Below, in pieces: positions 43,758 through 52,034 of a stretch of 64,000 bases of DNA (position 1 is the stretch's first letter; each line of letters opens with the position of its first letter). A program made the position numbers and the translations under genes. Source of the DNA: UBA2450 sp045132035 (GTDB taxonomy: Bacteria; Bacillota_I; Bacilli_A; RFN20; CAG-826); assembly GCA_045132035.1 (NCBI GenBank), contig JBGURM010000092.1, positions 19,704-83,703 of the forward strand, read 5' to 3'. The notes beneath the pieces are model-generated. The model did not search any database. It was not told the origin of the DNA and worked only from the letters and a program-made list of their open reading frames with translations.

Positions 43758-45602
43758 TTATTTCTTTTTAGTTGTTTTTTTTGGCTCTTCTTTTGGTGGT
43801 TCTTCAAGTTTGAAGATCATCGCTCCTAAGGAGGCTAATTTGATGGTGATATATCCACCATAACTTCCTAAAGGTGCCCCGTTATATTGGTTTGCGCCAC
43901 CATAGATATCTTTATCACTATTAAAGATTTCAACATATCTTCCTTCTTTTTCCACTGGAATACCAAAGTTCTCGTAGAAGTTAGGAGTCATGTTATAAAC
44001 AAAGATTAATGTTTCACCATCAACTCTTCTAGTGAAAGCGAAAACACTATCATTACTATTATCAACGATTAACCATTTAAATCTTTCAGGATTATGTTCC
44101 TCAAAATACATCGCTGGATGCGCTCTATAGATGAGGTTTAAATCATGGTAGAGTCTAGAAATGGAATCATGAGCAGGGAATTGTTTTAATTCCCATGGTA
44201 ATGATTTAGCTTCATTCCATTCGTCAAATGAACCGAATTCGTTACCCATGAAGTTGAGTTTCTTTCCTGGGTGACCGTATTGGTAAGTGATTAAGTTTCT
44301 GAGTAAAGCGAATTTTTGATAATAATCGCCCCACATCTTATTTAATAATGTTCCTTTACCGTGTACGACTTCGTCGTGAGAGAATGGTAATAAGAAATTA
44401 TCACTATAGAAATATGCCATTGAGAAAGTTAATTTATTATGGTCATATTTCTTATAAACTGGATCTAATGCGTAATATTTAAGAGTGTCATTCATCCAGC
44501 CTAAATCCCACTTGTAATCGAATCCAAGACCGATATCAGTTGGTTTAGTAACTCCTGGATAATCACTACTATCTTCCGCAATCATCATCACTGAATCATG
44601 AGCTATATGAATCTTACCGTTAAGACGTTTAACGAATTCAATAGCGCCATCATTAGTGCCATTTCTCTTATCTCCGTTATAGAAGATGATATTGCTAACC
44701 GCGTCGATTCTAATACCGTCCGCGTGATATTTATCAATATAGAAATTAATCGCGCTCATTAAGAAGCTTCTAATTGGATCTTTTCCTAAGTCAAATTGAT
44801 AACTTCCCCAAGGAGACACTCTCCATTTGTTGTTATATTCAAATAAGCGTGTTCCATCATATTCCACTAAAGCCCATGGGTCGTTAGCGAAGTGAACAGG
44901 AGCAAAGTCAATGATAACTCCAATACCTGCTTGGTGTAATCTATCAATTAATGACATGAGTTGGAAAGGATTGCCATATCTTGGGTCACAACTATAGAAT
45001 CCAGTTGCTTGATATCCCCAGCTTCCTAAAAATGGGTGCATCATGATTGGCATAAATTCCACGTGAGTGTAGCCCATGCCTGTCACATAAGGAATTAATT
45101 CATCCGCTAATTCTTCATAAGAAGAGAATCTTCCTTCGTGCTTTTTAAGCCAGCTACCAGCGTGCATCTCATAAATTGACATTGGTTTGTCAAAGTTACG
45201 AGTTCTTTCTTTTAAGAATTTTTCATCATGCCAAATAAAGTCTCTAATGTCGAAAAGTCTCGAACAAGTGCCAGGTGCAACTTCACTAAAGAACGCATAT
45301 GGGTCAATTTTATCTACATATACTCCTTTCGCATTCTTGAAGTGATATTTGTAGGCTTGATAACTTTGAAGTCCAGGAATGAATGTTTCCCAAACACCAC
45401 AGTCATCGATCTTGTTCATTTTGTGGGCGTACATACTCCAATTATTGAAATCACCAATAACTGAAACATCACTTGCCATTGGAGCGTATAATCTAAAAAC
45501 TACTCCGTTTTGGTCTCCTCTTTTCTCAAAGTGAGCTCCGAAGTAATTATAGGCTTCAATGGTTTGGCCCATTAAATAATCATAAAGTAATCCGAATGCC
45601 AT
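43758..45602 (-). CDS. glgB: 1,4-alpha-glucan branching enzyme
   Basis: This 614-residue GH13 enzyme has a CBM48 at the N-terminus (VVFRLYAPMASDVSVIGDFNNW) and the family regions: GSWGYQATGFYSCDPRYGNP, DFAPVHF, the nucleophile region GIRIDAVSNII, the acid region MIAEDSS and SHDEVVHGKGTL. It moves alpha-1,4 chains to 1,6 links. It lacks the extra N1 domain of long GlgB forms. A Lys/Pro-rich tail (EEPPKEEPKKTTKKK) ends the protein. TTCACA-17-TATAAT ends 8 nt before the ATG, without a ribosome binding site, so it is probably leaderless. It starts the glgB-glgP-dUTPase operon. Confidence 0.93.
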   Translation of the reverse strand: MAFGLLYDYLMGQTIEAYNYFGAHFEKRGDQNGVVFRLYAPMASDVSVIGDFNNWSMYAHKMNKIDDCGVWETFIPGLQSYQAYKYHFKNAKGVYVDKIDPYAFFSEVAPGTCSRLFDIRDFIWHDEKFLKERTRNFDKPMSIYEMHAGSWLKKHEGRFSSYEELADELIPYVTGMGYTHVEFMPIMMHPFLGSWGYQATGFYSCDPRYGNPFQLMSLIDRLHQAGIGVIIDFAPVHFANDPWALVEYDGTRLFEYNNKWRVSPWGSYQFDLGKDPIRSFLMSAINFYIDKYHADGIRIDAVSNIIFYNGDKRNGTNDGAIEFVKRLNGKIHIAHDSVMMIAEDSSDYPGVTKPTDIGLGFDYKWDLGWMNDTLKYYALDPVYKKYDHNKLTFSMAYFYSDNFLLPFSHDEVVHGKGTLLNKMWGDYYQKFALLRNLITYQYGHPGKKLNFMGNEFGSFDEWNEAKSLPWELKQFPAHDSISRLYHDLNLIYRAHPAMYFEEHNPERFKWLIVDNSNDSVFAFTRRVDGETLIFVYNMTPNFYENFGIPVEKEGRYVEIFNSDKDIYGGANQYNGAPLGSYGGYITIKLASLGAMIFKLEEPPKEEPKKTTKKK

Positions 45603-45610
45603 ACAACATT

Positions 45611-45639
45611 ATTATAAATAATGATTAAAACTATGTGAA
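45611..45639 (-). promoter_or_regulatory. Promoter of glgB-glgP-dUTPase
   Basis: TTCACA (45639-45634) and TATAAT (45616-45611) with a 17-nt spacer on the minus strand. Confidence 0.75.
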
Positions 45640-45706
45640 TAACAAACAAAAAAATATTCTATATTTCTTTGTTAATTTATATAGTTATATCTCCCAATAA
45701 TTTTTA

Positions 45707-45743
45707 CCTATTTTAAAATAGGCTATTTCTAAATAGGCTAATT
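45707..45743 (-). repeat. 37-bp direct repeat, downstream copy
   Basis: It contains the palindrome CCTATTTTAAAATAGG and then CTATTTCTAAATAGG and CTAATT. It covers the stop codon of the ATPase gene. It differs at two positions from the copy at 47128-47164. Confidence 0.75.
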
Positions 45744-47105
45744 ATACAAATCTGTTAATGTTATTAAAATAGAATCAGTATTTGATTTTAAATCATCTTT
45801 AAAACCACTTTTTGATGCAAAAGCGTATTTGGCAACAGTAAAAGGCAAATCCTTCCACTGTGTTTTTTCTTCGTTATAATCACTAATACCAACTTTGGAG
45901 TCAGTGTATTTACATTCAATAGGAATTAATCCTTCTTTAGTGGATAAGACAACATCAAATTCGCGATTAATGTTTCCACTATTATAGTAAAGTCGACCAA
46001 TTGAATCGAAAAGTGGGAGTTTAATAGAATTAACTCTTATCGCATATTCTTTAACCACTTCTTCAAATTTGGTTGGTAAATAACTTTCATATAATTCTTT
46101 TTTTACATAATTTTGGAAAAAGACCTCAGTCGGCATGCTTGATCTCACTCTTTGATATTTGAAAATAAAAGAATAATAAAACGACATAAGATTATCTTTA
46201 ATTTGATATAGAGCTTTTCTTTCAGATTTAGCGTTAACTTGATAAGATTTATCAATTAAATCCATCTCTTCTAATTTTCTTAAATATCGAGTAATGTTGT
46301 CTTTAGAAGGATCACCCATTCTTTCATTCAAATCGGTATATTTTCTTATACCTCTAGCGATTAATTCAAATATAGAATTAATATTTGCTTCTTTTTCAAG
46401 CTCTCCAACAATTGTCGCTACTGCTTCTTTTTCAAAGAAAGAATCAGCTTTAATAAACTCATTTAATAAATTCTCTTCAAAAGGAATTGAATAATCAATA
46501 TGTTTTAAATTAAAGGCAGTTCCACCAAAGACAGCATAATATTTAAATTTTTCATCTTCACTAATATTTCCCATGAATTTAGAAGCTTCATAATAATTAA
46601 ATGTTCTTAACATTATCTCTTCATTAAATCTTCCATATAATGGAGATTTTTTATCGATAATTCTTTTCATGGTTTCAATATAAGAACCGCATAAAATAAT
46701 CGTTATCTTCGCGTTATTTTTATGTAGCTCAATTGCTTTTTGTAAATAAGAATCAATTGAGTCGTTAGACTTCTTTAAAAATGAATATTCATCAATAAAT
46801 AATACAAAGGGATTAGTTTTACTATATTCAAATAAAGACGCATAGAATTCATAGAAATCTCTTGGATGGAAAGATACATTATTCATAAATCTTCCGGCTT
46901 CAAAAGAAAACTCTTCTAAGTTAATACTTTCATTTACTTCTCTCGCTAATAACGGTAACACTCTAACGTTTTCTAACTCTATTGCTTTATTAATTAATTC
47001 TGTTTTTCCAATTCTTCTTCTTCCATATACAAGCACAGCTTGAAATGAATCTAGTTTTAATCTTCTTCTAATTTTATTTAATTCATTTTCGCGTCCAATA
47101 AACAT
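45738..47105 (-). CDS. AAA ATPase with C-terminal DUF234/PD-(D/E)XK-type domain
   Basis: This 455-residue protein starts FIGRENELNKIRRRL with a Walker A motif YGRRRIGKTE (about residue 27) and Walker B FVLFIDEYSFL (about 100). A winged-helix section (DPSKDNITRYLRKLEEMDLI) comes next, and then a DUF234-type domain. The end of that domain, EFDVVLSTKEGLIPIECKYT, has the D ... E-x-K spacing of PD-(D/E)XK nucleases. This is the archaeal-type ATPase family, often found in many divergent copies and assumed mobile or defence-linked; its cellular role is unknown. GAGG lies 10 nt before the ATG. It interrupts the glucan genes and is flanked by 37-bp direct repeats. Confidence 0.85.
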   Translation of the reverse strand: MFIGRENELNKIRRRLKLDSFQAVLVYGRRRIGKTELINKAIELENVRVLPLLAREVNESINLEEFSFEAGRFMNNVSFHPRDFYEFYASLFEYSKTNPFVLFIDEYSFLKKSNDSIDSYLQKAIELHKNNAKITIILCGSYIETMKRIIDKKSPLYGRFNEEIMLRTFNYYEASKFMGNISEDEKFKYYAVFGGTAFNLKHIDYSIPFEENLLNEFIKADSFFEKEAVATIVGELEKEANINSIFELIARGIRKYTDLNERMGDPSKDNITRYLRKLEEMDLIDKSYQVNAKSERKALYQIKDNLMSFYYSFIFKYQRVRSSMPTEVFFQNYVKKELYESYLPTKFEEVVKEYAIRVNSIKLPLFDSIGRLYYNSGNINREFDVVLSTKEGLIPIECKYTDSKVGISDYNEEKTQWKDLPFTVAKYAFASKSGFKDDLKSNTDSILITLTDLYN

Positions 47106-47127
47106 AAAATATATCCTCGTATATTAG

Positions 47128-47164
47128 TCTATTTTAAAATAGGCTATTTGTAAATAGGCTAATT
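47128..47164 (-). repeat. 37-bp direct repeat, upstream copy
   Basis: Matches 45707-45743 at 35 of 37 positions in the same orientation, 1421 bp away. It sits between the ATPase gene start and the malQ terminator, where it could also serve as a binding site. Confidence 0.75.
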
Positions 47165-47185
47165 TTTTTAAAATATTTTTATATA

Positions 47186-47215
47186 CAAAAAGACCCTTTC
47201 AATTAAGAAAGAGTC
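47186..47215 (-). terminator. Terminator of malQ
   Basis: The minus-strand RNA forms GACUCUUUC-UUAAUU-GAAAGGGUC followed by five U; a G-U wobble fits this strand. Confidence 0.85.
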
Positions 47216-47227
47216 ATATTGTTAATT

Positions 47228-48658
47228 TTAATTAAACCATTTAGGATCTGGGTATTTGACTTCGTTAATAAATGAGAAGTCTTTTAATTTCCAAGTCCAG
47301 TTTGGTTCTCCTACTGTTCCAGGCCAATTCATTCTTCCGGAGTTATCAAGTTTAATAACATCTTGAAGTTGGAAGATAGTCATCATTGAAGGCATTGTGA
47401 AGATATATTTAACAATTGCATCATATAATCCTTCATCATAATTAACACCTAATCTATTAGCGATAAATCTTCTTTGATCATCATTAAGATTTAAATACCA
47501 ACCATATAATGTTTCATTATCATGAGTTCCTGGATAGACAATTTGTCTATTAGTGGATTCTTGCTTCAAATCAAAGATTGTGAATTCACAAATGAACATA
47601 CCAGGAAGATTATAATGGTCTCTTAATTCAAGAACTTCAGGTCTAAGATCACCTAAATCTTCCGCAATTAAATTGATCTTTGGATATTTCTCGTAGAGTT
47701 TATCAAAGAAGTCTTCTCTAGGACCAATCTTCCACACTCCATTTTTAGCGGTTTCTTCTCCAGCTGGAATGACATAATATGTATCGAACGCTCTAAAGTG
47801 GTCAATACGTAAATAGTCACACATACTAGCGAGATATCCAATACGATCAATGAATAACTTATATCCATTTTTCTTCATTCTTTCAAAGTTATATATTGGA
47901 GATCCCCATAATTGACCAACATCACTAAAAGCATCTGGCCCTACTCCGCCAACTTCAAAAAGTTTGTTGTCTGGTCCAATTTGGAATTGATTTCTATTTA
48001 GCCAGCATTCCACTCCATCAAAGCCAACATAGAAAGGCATATCACAAATGATTTTAATACCTTTTTTAGCAGCGTATCTTCTAACTTTATTCCACTGTTT
48101 AAACGCTAAATATTGTAAGAAGATAATGAAGTTAACTTGGTCTTTATATCTTCTTGGTGGCTTATTATGGTATTCATAATAATCAAGATATTCTTCATCC
48201 CATTCATTCCACTGCTTGTTATCATTCATTTCTTTGAATACTTCAAATGTCGCGTATTCTTTAACCCAAGGGTTAAGGGTTTTAAATTTATGAAGAACCT
48301 CACTATGGTTTTTCATAAACTTGCGAAACGCTAAACCTAGCTCTCTTTTTTTGAATTCTCCAACATCATAATAATCAACTTTAATGCAGTCTGGATTATG
48401 AGCAGGTACCTTTGGTAATAAACCCATCTTACTCACATAATCTAGTGAGATATATCTATATTCCAAAGCCTTGGAACAAGTAGACATATATGGTGAATAT
48501 CCAGGTCCAAGAGGATTAAGAGGAAGGGTCTGCCAATATTCATAATGATTGTCGCTTAGCCAATCAATAAATTTGTAGCATGGATCACCAAAATCTCCGA
48601 TTCCATGGTTTCCTGGTAAGGAAGAAACGGCAAGTAAAATACCTAAATGTTTTTTCAT
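47228..48658 (-). CDS. malQ: 4-alpha-glucanotransferase (amylomaltase)
   Basis: This 476-residue GH77 enzyme moves maltosyl units between maltodextrins, feeding the phosphorylase. Family regions are present: GPGYSPYMSTCSKALEYRYISL, the nucleophile region YLRIDHFRAFDTYY, the acid region LIAEDLGDL and the third acid region YPGTHDNETLYGWY. AAAGGA lies about 12 nt before the ATG at 48658. It has its own terminator. With GlgP and GlgB it completes cytoplasmic processing of imported maltodextrins. Confidence 0.95.
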   Translation of the reverse strand: MKKHLGILLAVSSLPGNHGIGDFGDPCYKFIDWLSDNHYEYWQTLPLNPLGPGYSPYMSTCSKALEYRYISLDYVSKMGLLPKVPAHNPDCIKVDYYDVGEFKKRELGLAFRKFMKNHSEVLHKFKTLNPWVKEYATFEVFKEMNDNKQWNEWDEEYLDYYEYHNKPPRRYKDQVNFIIFLQYLAFKQWNKVRRYAAKKGIKIICDMPFYVGFDGVECWLNRNQFQIGPDNKLFEVGGVGPDAFSDVGQLWGSPIYNFERMKKNGYKLFIDRIGYLASMCDYLRIDHFRAFDTYYVIPAGEETAKNGVWKIGPREDFFDKLYEKYPKINLIAEDLGDLRPEVLELRDHYNLPGMFICEFTIFDLKQESTNRQIVYPGTHDNETLYGWYLNLNDDQRRFIANRLGVNYDEGLYDAIVKYIFTMPSMMTIFQLQDVIKLDNSGRMNWPGTVGEPNWTWKLKDFSFINEVKYPDPKWFN

Positions 48659-48751
48659 ATTATTTTATGTCCTTTAAAAGTACAACTTAATGATAGAACA
48701 CCATTATTTTATTTTCAATAATTCCTTTATTTATTTGGGAAACTTCCCATA

Positions 48752-48776
48752 AGAAAAGAGGAGAATGAACTCCTCT
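48752..48776 (-). terminator. Terminator of the 384-residue surface-protein gene
   Basis: The minus-strand RNA forms AGAGGAG-UUCAUU-CUCCUCU followed by a U-rich tract. Confidence 0.8.
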
Positions 48777-48794
48777 ATATCTTATTTAATATTA

Positions 48795-49949
48795 TTATTT
48801 AGAAATCTTTTTCTTTTTGAAGAAGAAGAATCCACCGATAGCAGTAGCCGCAACAAGTGAGACAAGAACAATTGTCATTGTGTTGTTGTTGCTATTGTTA
48901 TTTTCAGCAACGAACCCAATATTTGCTCTACCATTTGGAGTAAATGTTCCTGCTGAAGGATTAAATGTTTCTCCATTAGCAAGAGCCCATTTGCCTAATC
49001 TTTCAATTGCATCTGGGAAGCTTTCGTTTAGTTGTGCTAGCGCATAAGAGTTTGCATAAATTGCAGTATAGCCTTGTTTGGCTGCGTTATACAACGATTT
49101 ACAACCATCAGAATCTCTTCCTTCGCCAGCGGCTTTAGAGGTGGTTCTGAAGTCCATAAGATTTTGACTGAAATTATGAGCCCAAACATAGTTAATGTTA
49201 CTCCACCAAGTATTTTTCCCATCTAAAACTGTTTCATTGTTAGCGAGAACATAACAGTTATTATTTCCACCATTTGTTGGTCTTGAAATTGTATCTGTCT
49301 TATTTGCATCCCCACCAACATTAAAAATGAACCTATTATAAGCGTTTAGTAAATCAGCATAATAAACTCTTCCATTTCCGGCGCTTTCTGCTGTAACACC
49401 CATATTAACGCCAGACCACTGAGTGCTATATGCTGTGTCCCCTTGCTCGTTCCACGCATGTACTTTGACCTCACCATTGCCAAACTTATTGTCATAATCA
49501 TACAAATATATTCTTAATGTCTCAGGTTCCATTGTTTTCCATCCATTATTATAAAAATAATGTGTAGAAGATGTAGGCGCGGATAAATTGTCAGATTGCA
49601 TTCCATGATTATCATTATGGAATTGAATATTAGAATAAAGTGGCTGATCATTAGTTGGATGCCAAGCAAAAACAGCTTGTCCAAATTCATTATCATATGC
49701 CCACTTCATTTGCCATGCGGAAGCCCAAGTAGTTCCTGGCGTTCCATTGCCATCCCATGTATGAATTCTAACTACATTGTCACCCCAATCAGATGGTCTG
49801 GTGAAATAAATATAAAGGCTTGTGTCAGTACTAGCTGCTTCTGCTTCTTCAACTTTTGCTTCTTTAACAGCGCTAGCACCAGTAAAAGCACCGACACCTA
49901 AAAGAGTTACAAAAGCAGCAGTTAAAAACAATTTGCTTATCTTTTTCAT
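48795..49949 (-). CDS. Membrane-anchored starch-binding-type surface protein
   Basis: The 384-residue protein has a signal peptide (residues 1-27, ending GASA). Two tandem beta modules follow, near 44-140 and 143-255, each with Trp/Tyr-rich strands like CBM25/CBM26 starch-binding modules (SLYIYFTRPSDWGDNVVRIHTW; LRIYLYDYDNKFGNGEVKVHAW). A helical part (255-330, KSLYNAAKQGYTAIYANSY ... RLGKWALANGE) and a C-terminal membrane helix with FFFFKKKK end it. No LPXTG motif. It is predicted to hold starch at the cell surface; binding is an inference. Its GGGAGG ribosome binding site lies in an 11-nt stretch complementary to a hairpin loop in the 3' UTR of the upstream gene. Confidence 0.7.
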   Translation of the reverse strand: MKKISKLFLTAAFVTLLGVGAFTGASAVKEAKVEEAEAASTDTSLYIYFTRPSDWGDNVVRIHTWDGNGTPGTTWASAWQMKWAYDNEFGQAVFAWHPTNDQPLYSNIQFHNDNHGMQSDNLSAPTSSTHYFYNNGWKTMEPETLRIYLYDYDNKFGNGEVKVHAWNEQGDTAYSTQWSGVNMGVTAESAGNGRVYYADLLNAYNRFIFNVGGDANKTDTISRPTNGGNNNCYVLANNETVLDGKNTWWSNINYVWAHNFSQNLMDFRTTSKAAGEGRDSDGCKSLYNAAKQGYTAIYANSYALAQLNESFPDAIERLGKWALANGETFNPSAGTFTPNGRANIGFVAENNNSNNNTMTIVLVSLVAATAIGGFFFFKKKKISK

Positions 49950-49958
49950 AAATTTTAC

Positions 49959-49969
49959 CTCCCGAAAGT
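49959..49969 (-). promoter_or_regulatory. Shine-Dalgarno region complementary to an upstream RNA loop
   Basis: The minus-strand RNA reads ACUUUCGGGAG (then GUAAAAUUUAUG). These 11 bases pair perfectly with CUCCCGAAAGU at 50124-50114. The gene's own -10 box TATAAT is at 49988-49983. Confidence 0.55.
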
Positions 49970-50061
49970 GAAATATATGAAATTATATTTAGGATACAAT
50001 ATTACCAAGATTCAATCAATATTTTTTAATTAATTAAAATACTTATAAAGTAAACAATATA

Positions 50062-50147
50062 ATAAAAAGCGCCATAGGCGCTTTCTGTATACAAATTTCT
50101 ACAAATAATTATAACTTTCGGGAGTTAGTAGAAATATGTAACCTTAA
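50062..50147 (-). ncRNA. 3' UTR with anti-Shine-Dalgarno stem-loop and terminator
   Basis: After the stop codon at 50148, the minus-strand RNA forms a stem AUUUCUAC/GUAGAAAU. An inner hairpin UAACU-CCCGAA-AGUUA presents a C-rich loop. A terminator AAAGCGCC-UAU-GGCGCUUU with a U run ends it (50084-50062). The inner hairpin plus flanks contains CUCCCGAAAGU, complementary to the ribosome binding site of the next gene. C-rich loops that pair with Shine-Dalgarno sequences are typical of small regulatory RNAs in Gram-positives. Confidence 0.55.
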
Positions 50148-51230
50148 TTATTTTGTTAGTCTTTTCTTTTTAAAGAAGAAGAATCCACCAACAGCTAATG
50201 CTGATACTGTAGCAATTATTGCAATTGAAGAATAGCTACTTGTTTCAACTTCGAACGGAACAACAACTGCAGCTCCATCAACAACTTCTGGATTTGGATT
50301 GCGTCCTAATGCGGCTGCCCAATCACAATACCTCTTGTATGCCGCAGCAAACATATCATTCGTGCTTAATTCAGCATAAACTTCTTGAGTAAGATTCTCT
50401 TTCGCTGGTCCAAAATAAGTGTTGCATTGTCCTGGCACATTTGAATCCATATGCATATATGTGTCAATCCAAGATTGAACTTTAACATCAAGAAGCGATT
50501 CCCAACTATAACCATATGAGTTCCATGCTTGACCATTATATCCGCAAACATCGTTTGCTTGTTGTTGATGCGAATCACTATAATCGTTTGATGTAAATTT
50601 TAGTCTATTATACTTGCATGGAATAGCAGGAGTTTTGTAAACTTTTCCTCCAGTATTTTCAACAACTGTCATTTCATATCCAGGCCATGCAATTGGATAA
50701 GAGCTGTCATTATTGTTGTCTGCAAAAACATGAAGATTTGTAGAAGAAATAACTTCGGTTTTATTTAAATAAATATAATATTCTCTTGTTAAATCTTCAA
50801 ATGTCCAATTACCGGAAATGCCGCTTGAATTAACAACATAGGCTGTATGCTCCGTTAGAGAATTATAGTCAAAATCAATAGCTGATGTTTGTGAAGCACC
50901 TTCTTTAATATTGTTGTTAAATATAACTTTATTTGGAATAAAGTCTAATGAAAATTCAAAATGATAAACTCCTTGAGAATGTTCGTTAGTATATTCAAAA
51001 ACTCCAGCCTTTCCTGGCCAAGTTGTAGTTTTGTTGCTACTGTCATTAACATCCCAGAGATGAACAGCTAGTTGATTCCAACCAGTAGCATTTGTAACGT
51101 GAAACTTGAAATTATAGGTTGCTGCTTCTGCCTTCTCAACTTTTGCATCTCTACCAGCGTTAACACCAGCAAACACACCGACGCCAAGAAGAGCGGCCAT
51201 GCAGGTTGTTAATAATAATCCTTTTTTCAT
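50148..51230 (-). CDS. Membrane-anchored starch-binding-type surface protein, candidate phase-variable
   Basis: The 360-residue protein has a signal peptide (residues 1-24), then an A-K-V-E-K-A-E-A motif also seen in the 384-residue neighbour. One module (about 42-150: FKFHVTNATGWNQLAVHLWD ... TTWPGKAGVF) resembles CBM26. A second is at 163-250 (YYIYLNKTEVISSTNLHVFA ... YPIAWPGYEM). A helical region with two cysteines ends in YKRYCDWAAALGRN, and a membrane helix with FFFFKKKRLTK closes the protein. A G10 tract lies in the promoter spacer. Length, layout and anchor match the two neighbours. Confidence 0.7.
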   Translation of the reverse strand: MKKGLLLTTCMAALLGVGVFAGVNAGRDAKVEKAEAATYNFKFHVTNATGWNQLAVHLWDVNDSSNKTTTWPGKAGVFEYTNEHSQGVYHFEFSLDFIPNKVIFNNNIKEGASQTSAIDFDYNSLTEHTAYVVNSSGISGNWTFEDLTREYYIYLNKTEVISSTNLHVFADNNNDSSYPIAWPGYEMTVVENTGGKVYKTPAIPCKYNRLKFTSNDYSDSHQQQANDVCGYNGQAWNSYGYSWESLLDVKVQSWIDTYMHMDSNVPGQCNTYFGPAKENLTQEVYAELSTNDMFAAAYKRYCDWAAALGRNPNPEVVDGAAVVVPFEVETSSYSSIAIIATVSALAVGGFFFFKKKRLTK

Positions 51231-51327
51231 AATTTTTGTCTCCTTCCAATTTTTAGGAGATACAAACGATACTCCTTAAAATTTTTAGATATCTTCAGGG
51301 AATTCATTCCCTAAGTGTATTGAATTT

Positions 51328-51358
51328 AATATACCCCCCCCCCGTACCCTTTTGTAAA
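51328..51358 (-). promoter_or_regulatory. Promoter with ten-G spacer tract (candidate phase-variable)
   Basis: On the minus strand TTTACA (51358-51353) is followed by 19 nt, the last ten all G (51343-51334), and then TATATT (51333-51328). Losing two G would give the optimal 17-nt spacing. Hairpins AGGGAAU-GA-AUUCCCU (near 51313-51298) and GGAG ... CUCC (near 51280-51260) lie in the leader. Confidence 0.7.
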
Positions 51359-51401
51359 GATAAAAATTTCTAATTTTATCCTTACATTTTTTTAACCTAA
51401 C

Positions 51402-51428
51402 AAAAAAGAGCAATCTACTTGACCACTC
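51402..51428 (-). terminator. Terminator of the 160-residue membrane-protein gene
   Basis: The minus-strand RNA forms GAGUGGUC-AAGUA-GAUUGCUC, with three G-U pairs, followed by six U. Confidence 0.7.
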
Positions 51429-51469
51429 ATAACTGTAAGTTTTAATCAAAAACAATATAAGAAACCCAC

Positions 51470-51952
51470 TCAATTTGCTTTTGAGGAGGTTTTGTCATAC
51501 ACGAAAGGATAGATAATGAACGAGACAAAAATAAATGTTAAAAGATACATCGCATTCATTAAGTCATGCCATATGACATATCCAAATTCAACATATAAAG
51601 GTAGATTTAATCCCGCTACTTGAAGAGTGGAATACACTGCTATAAATAGGAATATAGTCGATAAAACAATAAAACCAATTCTCTTTCCTTTATATGGATT
51701 CTTATCTTCATCTAAAACAACATTCTCAATAAAGAAAGAACCAAATCTAGTCGCTCTAAAGAACAAATAGAAAAGAATTCCACAGGCAATTAAATGAAGG
51801 AATAAATAACCAAGCTCTAAGAAATGAGAACCAGTACTTCCTTCATCAACAGGGCCATAAACAAAGCACACGATAAGAGAATATCCCGCTAAAAGGAAAG
51901 ATACTACTGTAGCGGCACACAACCCTATAAATAACGCTTTTATCTTTTTCAT
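51470..51952 (-). CDS. Four-helix integral membrane protein, unknown function
   Basis: No family recognised. The 160 residues contain four hydrophobic helices (about 5-30, 45-65, 93-112 and 128-150) with short loops and a positive C-terminus (YDKTSSKAN). A TATAAT box (51968-51963) ends 10 nt before the ATG, so the mRNA is probably leaderless. It has its own terminator. It lies between two starch-binding-protein genes, which is the only hint of function. Confidence 0.6.
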   Translation of the reverse strand: MKKIKALFIGLCAATVVSFLLAGYSLIVCFVYGPVDEGSTGSHFLELGYLFLHLIACGILFYLFFRATRFGSFFIENVVLDEDKNPYKGKRIGFIVLSTIFLFIAVYSTLQVAGLNLPLYVEFGYVIWHDLMNAMYLLTFIFVSFIIYPFVYDKTSSKAN

Positions 51953-51984
51953 AACAATAACTATTATACATATTTAAGCGTAAA

Positions 51985-52011
51985 CAAAAAGACTAGATTT
52001 TGCTCTAGTCT
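51985..52011 (-). terminator. Terminator of the 677-residue surface-protein gene
   Basis: The minus-strand RNA forms AGACUAGA-GCAAAA-UCUAGUCU followed by five U. Confidence 0.85.
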
Positions 52012-52034
52012 AATTGTGTCTATGTTTTTGAGAA

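Noticed and set aside
51334..51343. Poly-C/G run as a pure assembly artefact
   Set aside because: It cannot be excluded, but its exact place between a good -35 and -10 favours a real element. The exact length should be confirmed from reads.
51285..51473. 62-codon minus-strand frame
   Set aside because: It spans the G tract, promoter and terminator region, has no ribosome binding site and its product would be low-complexity.
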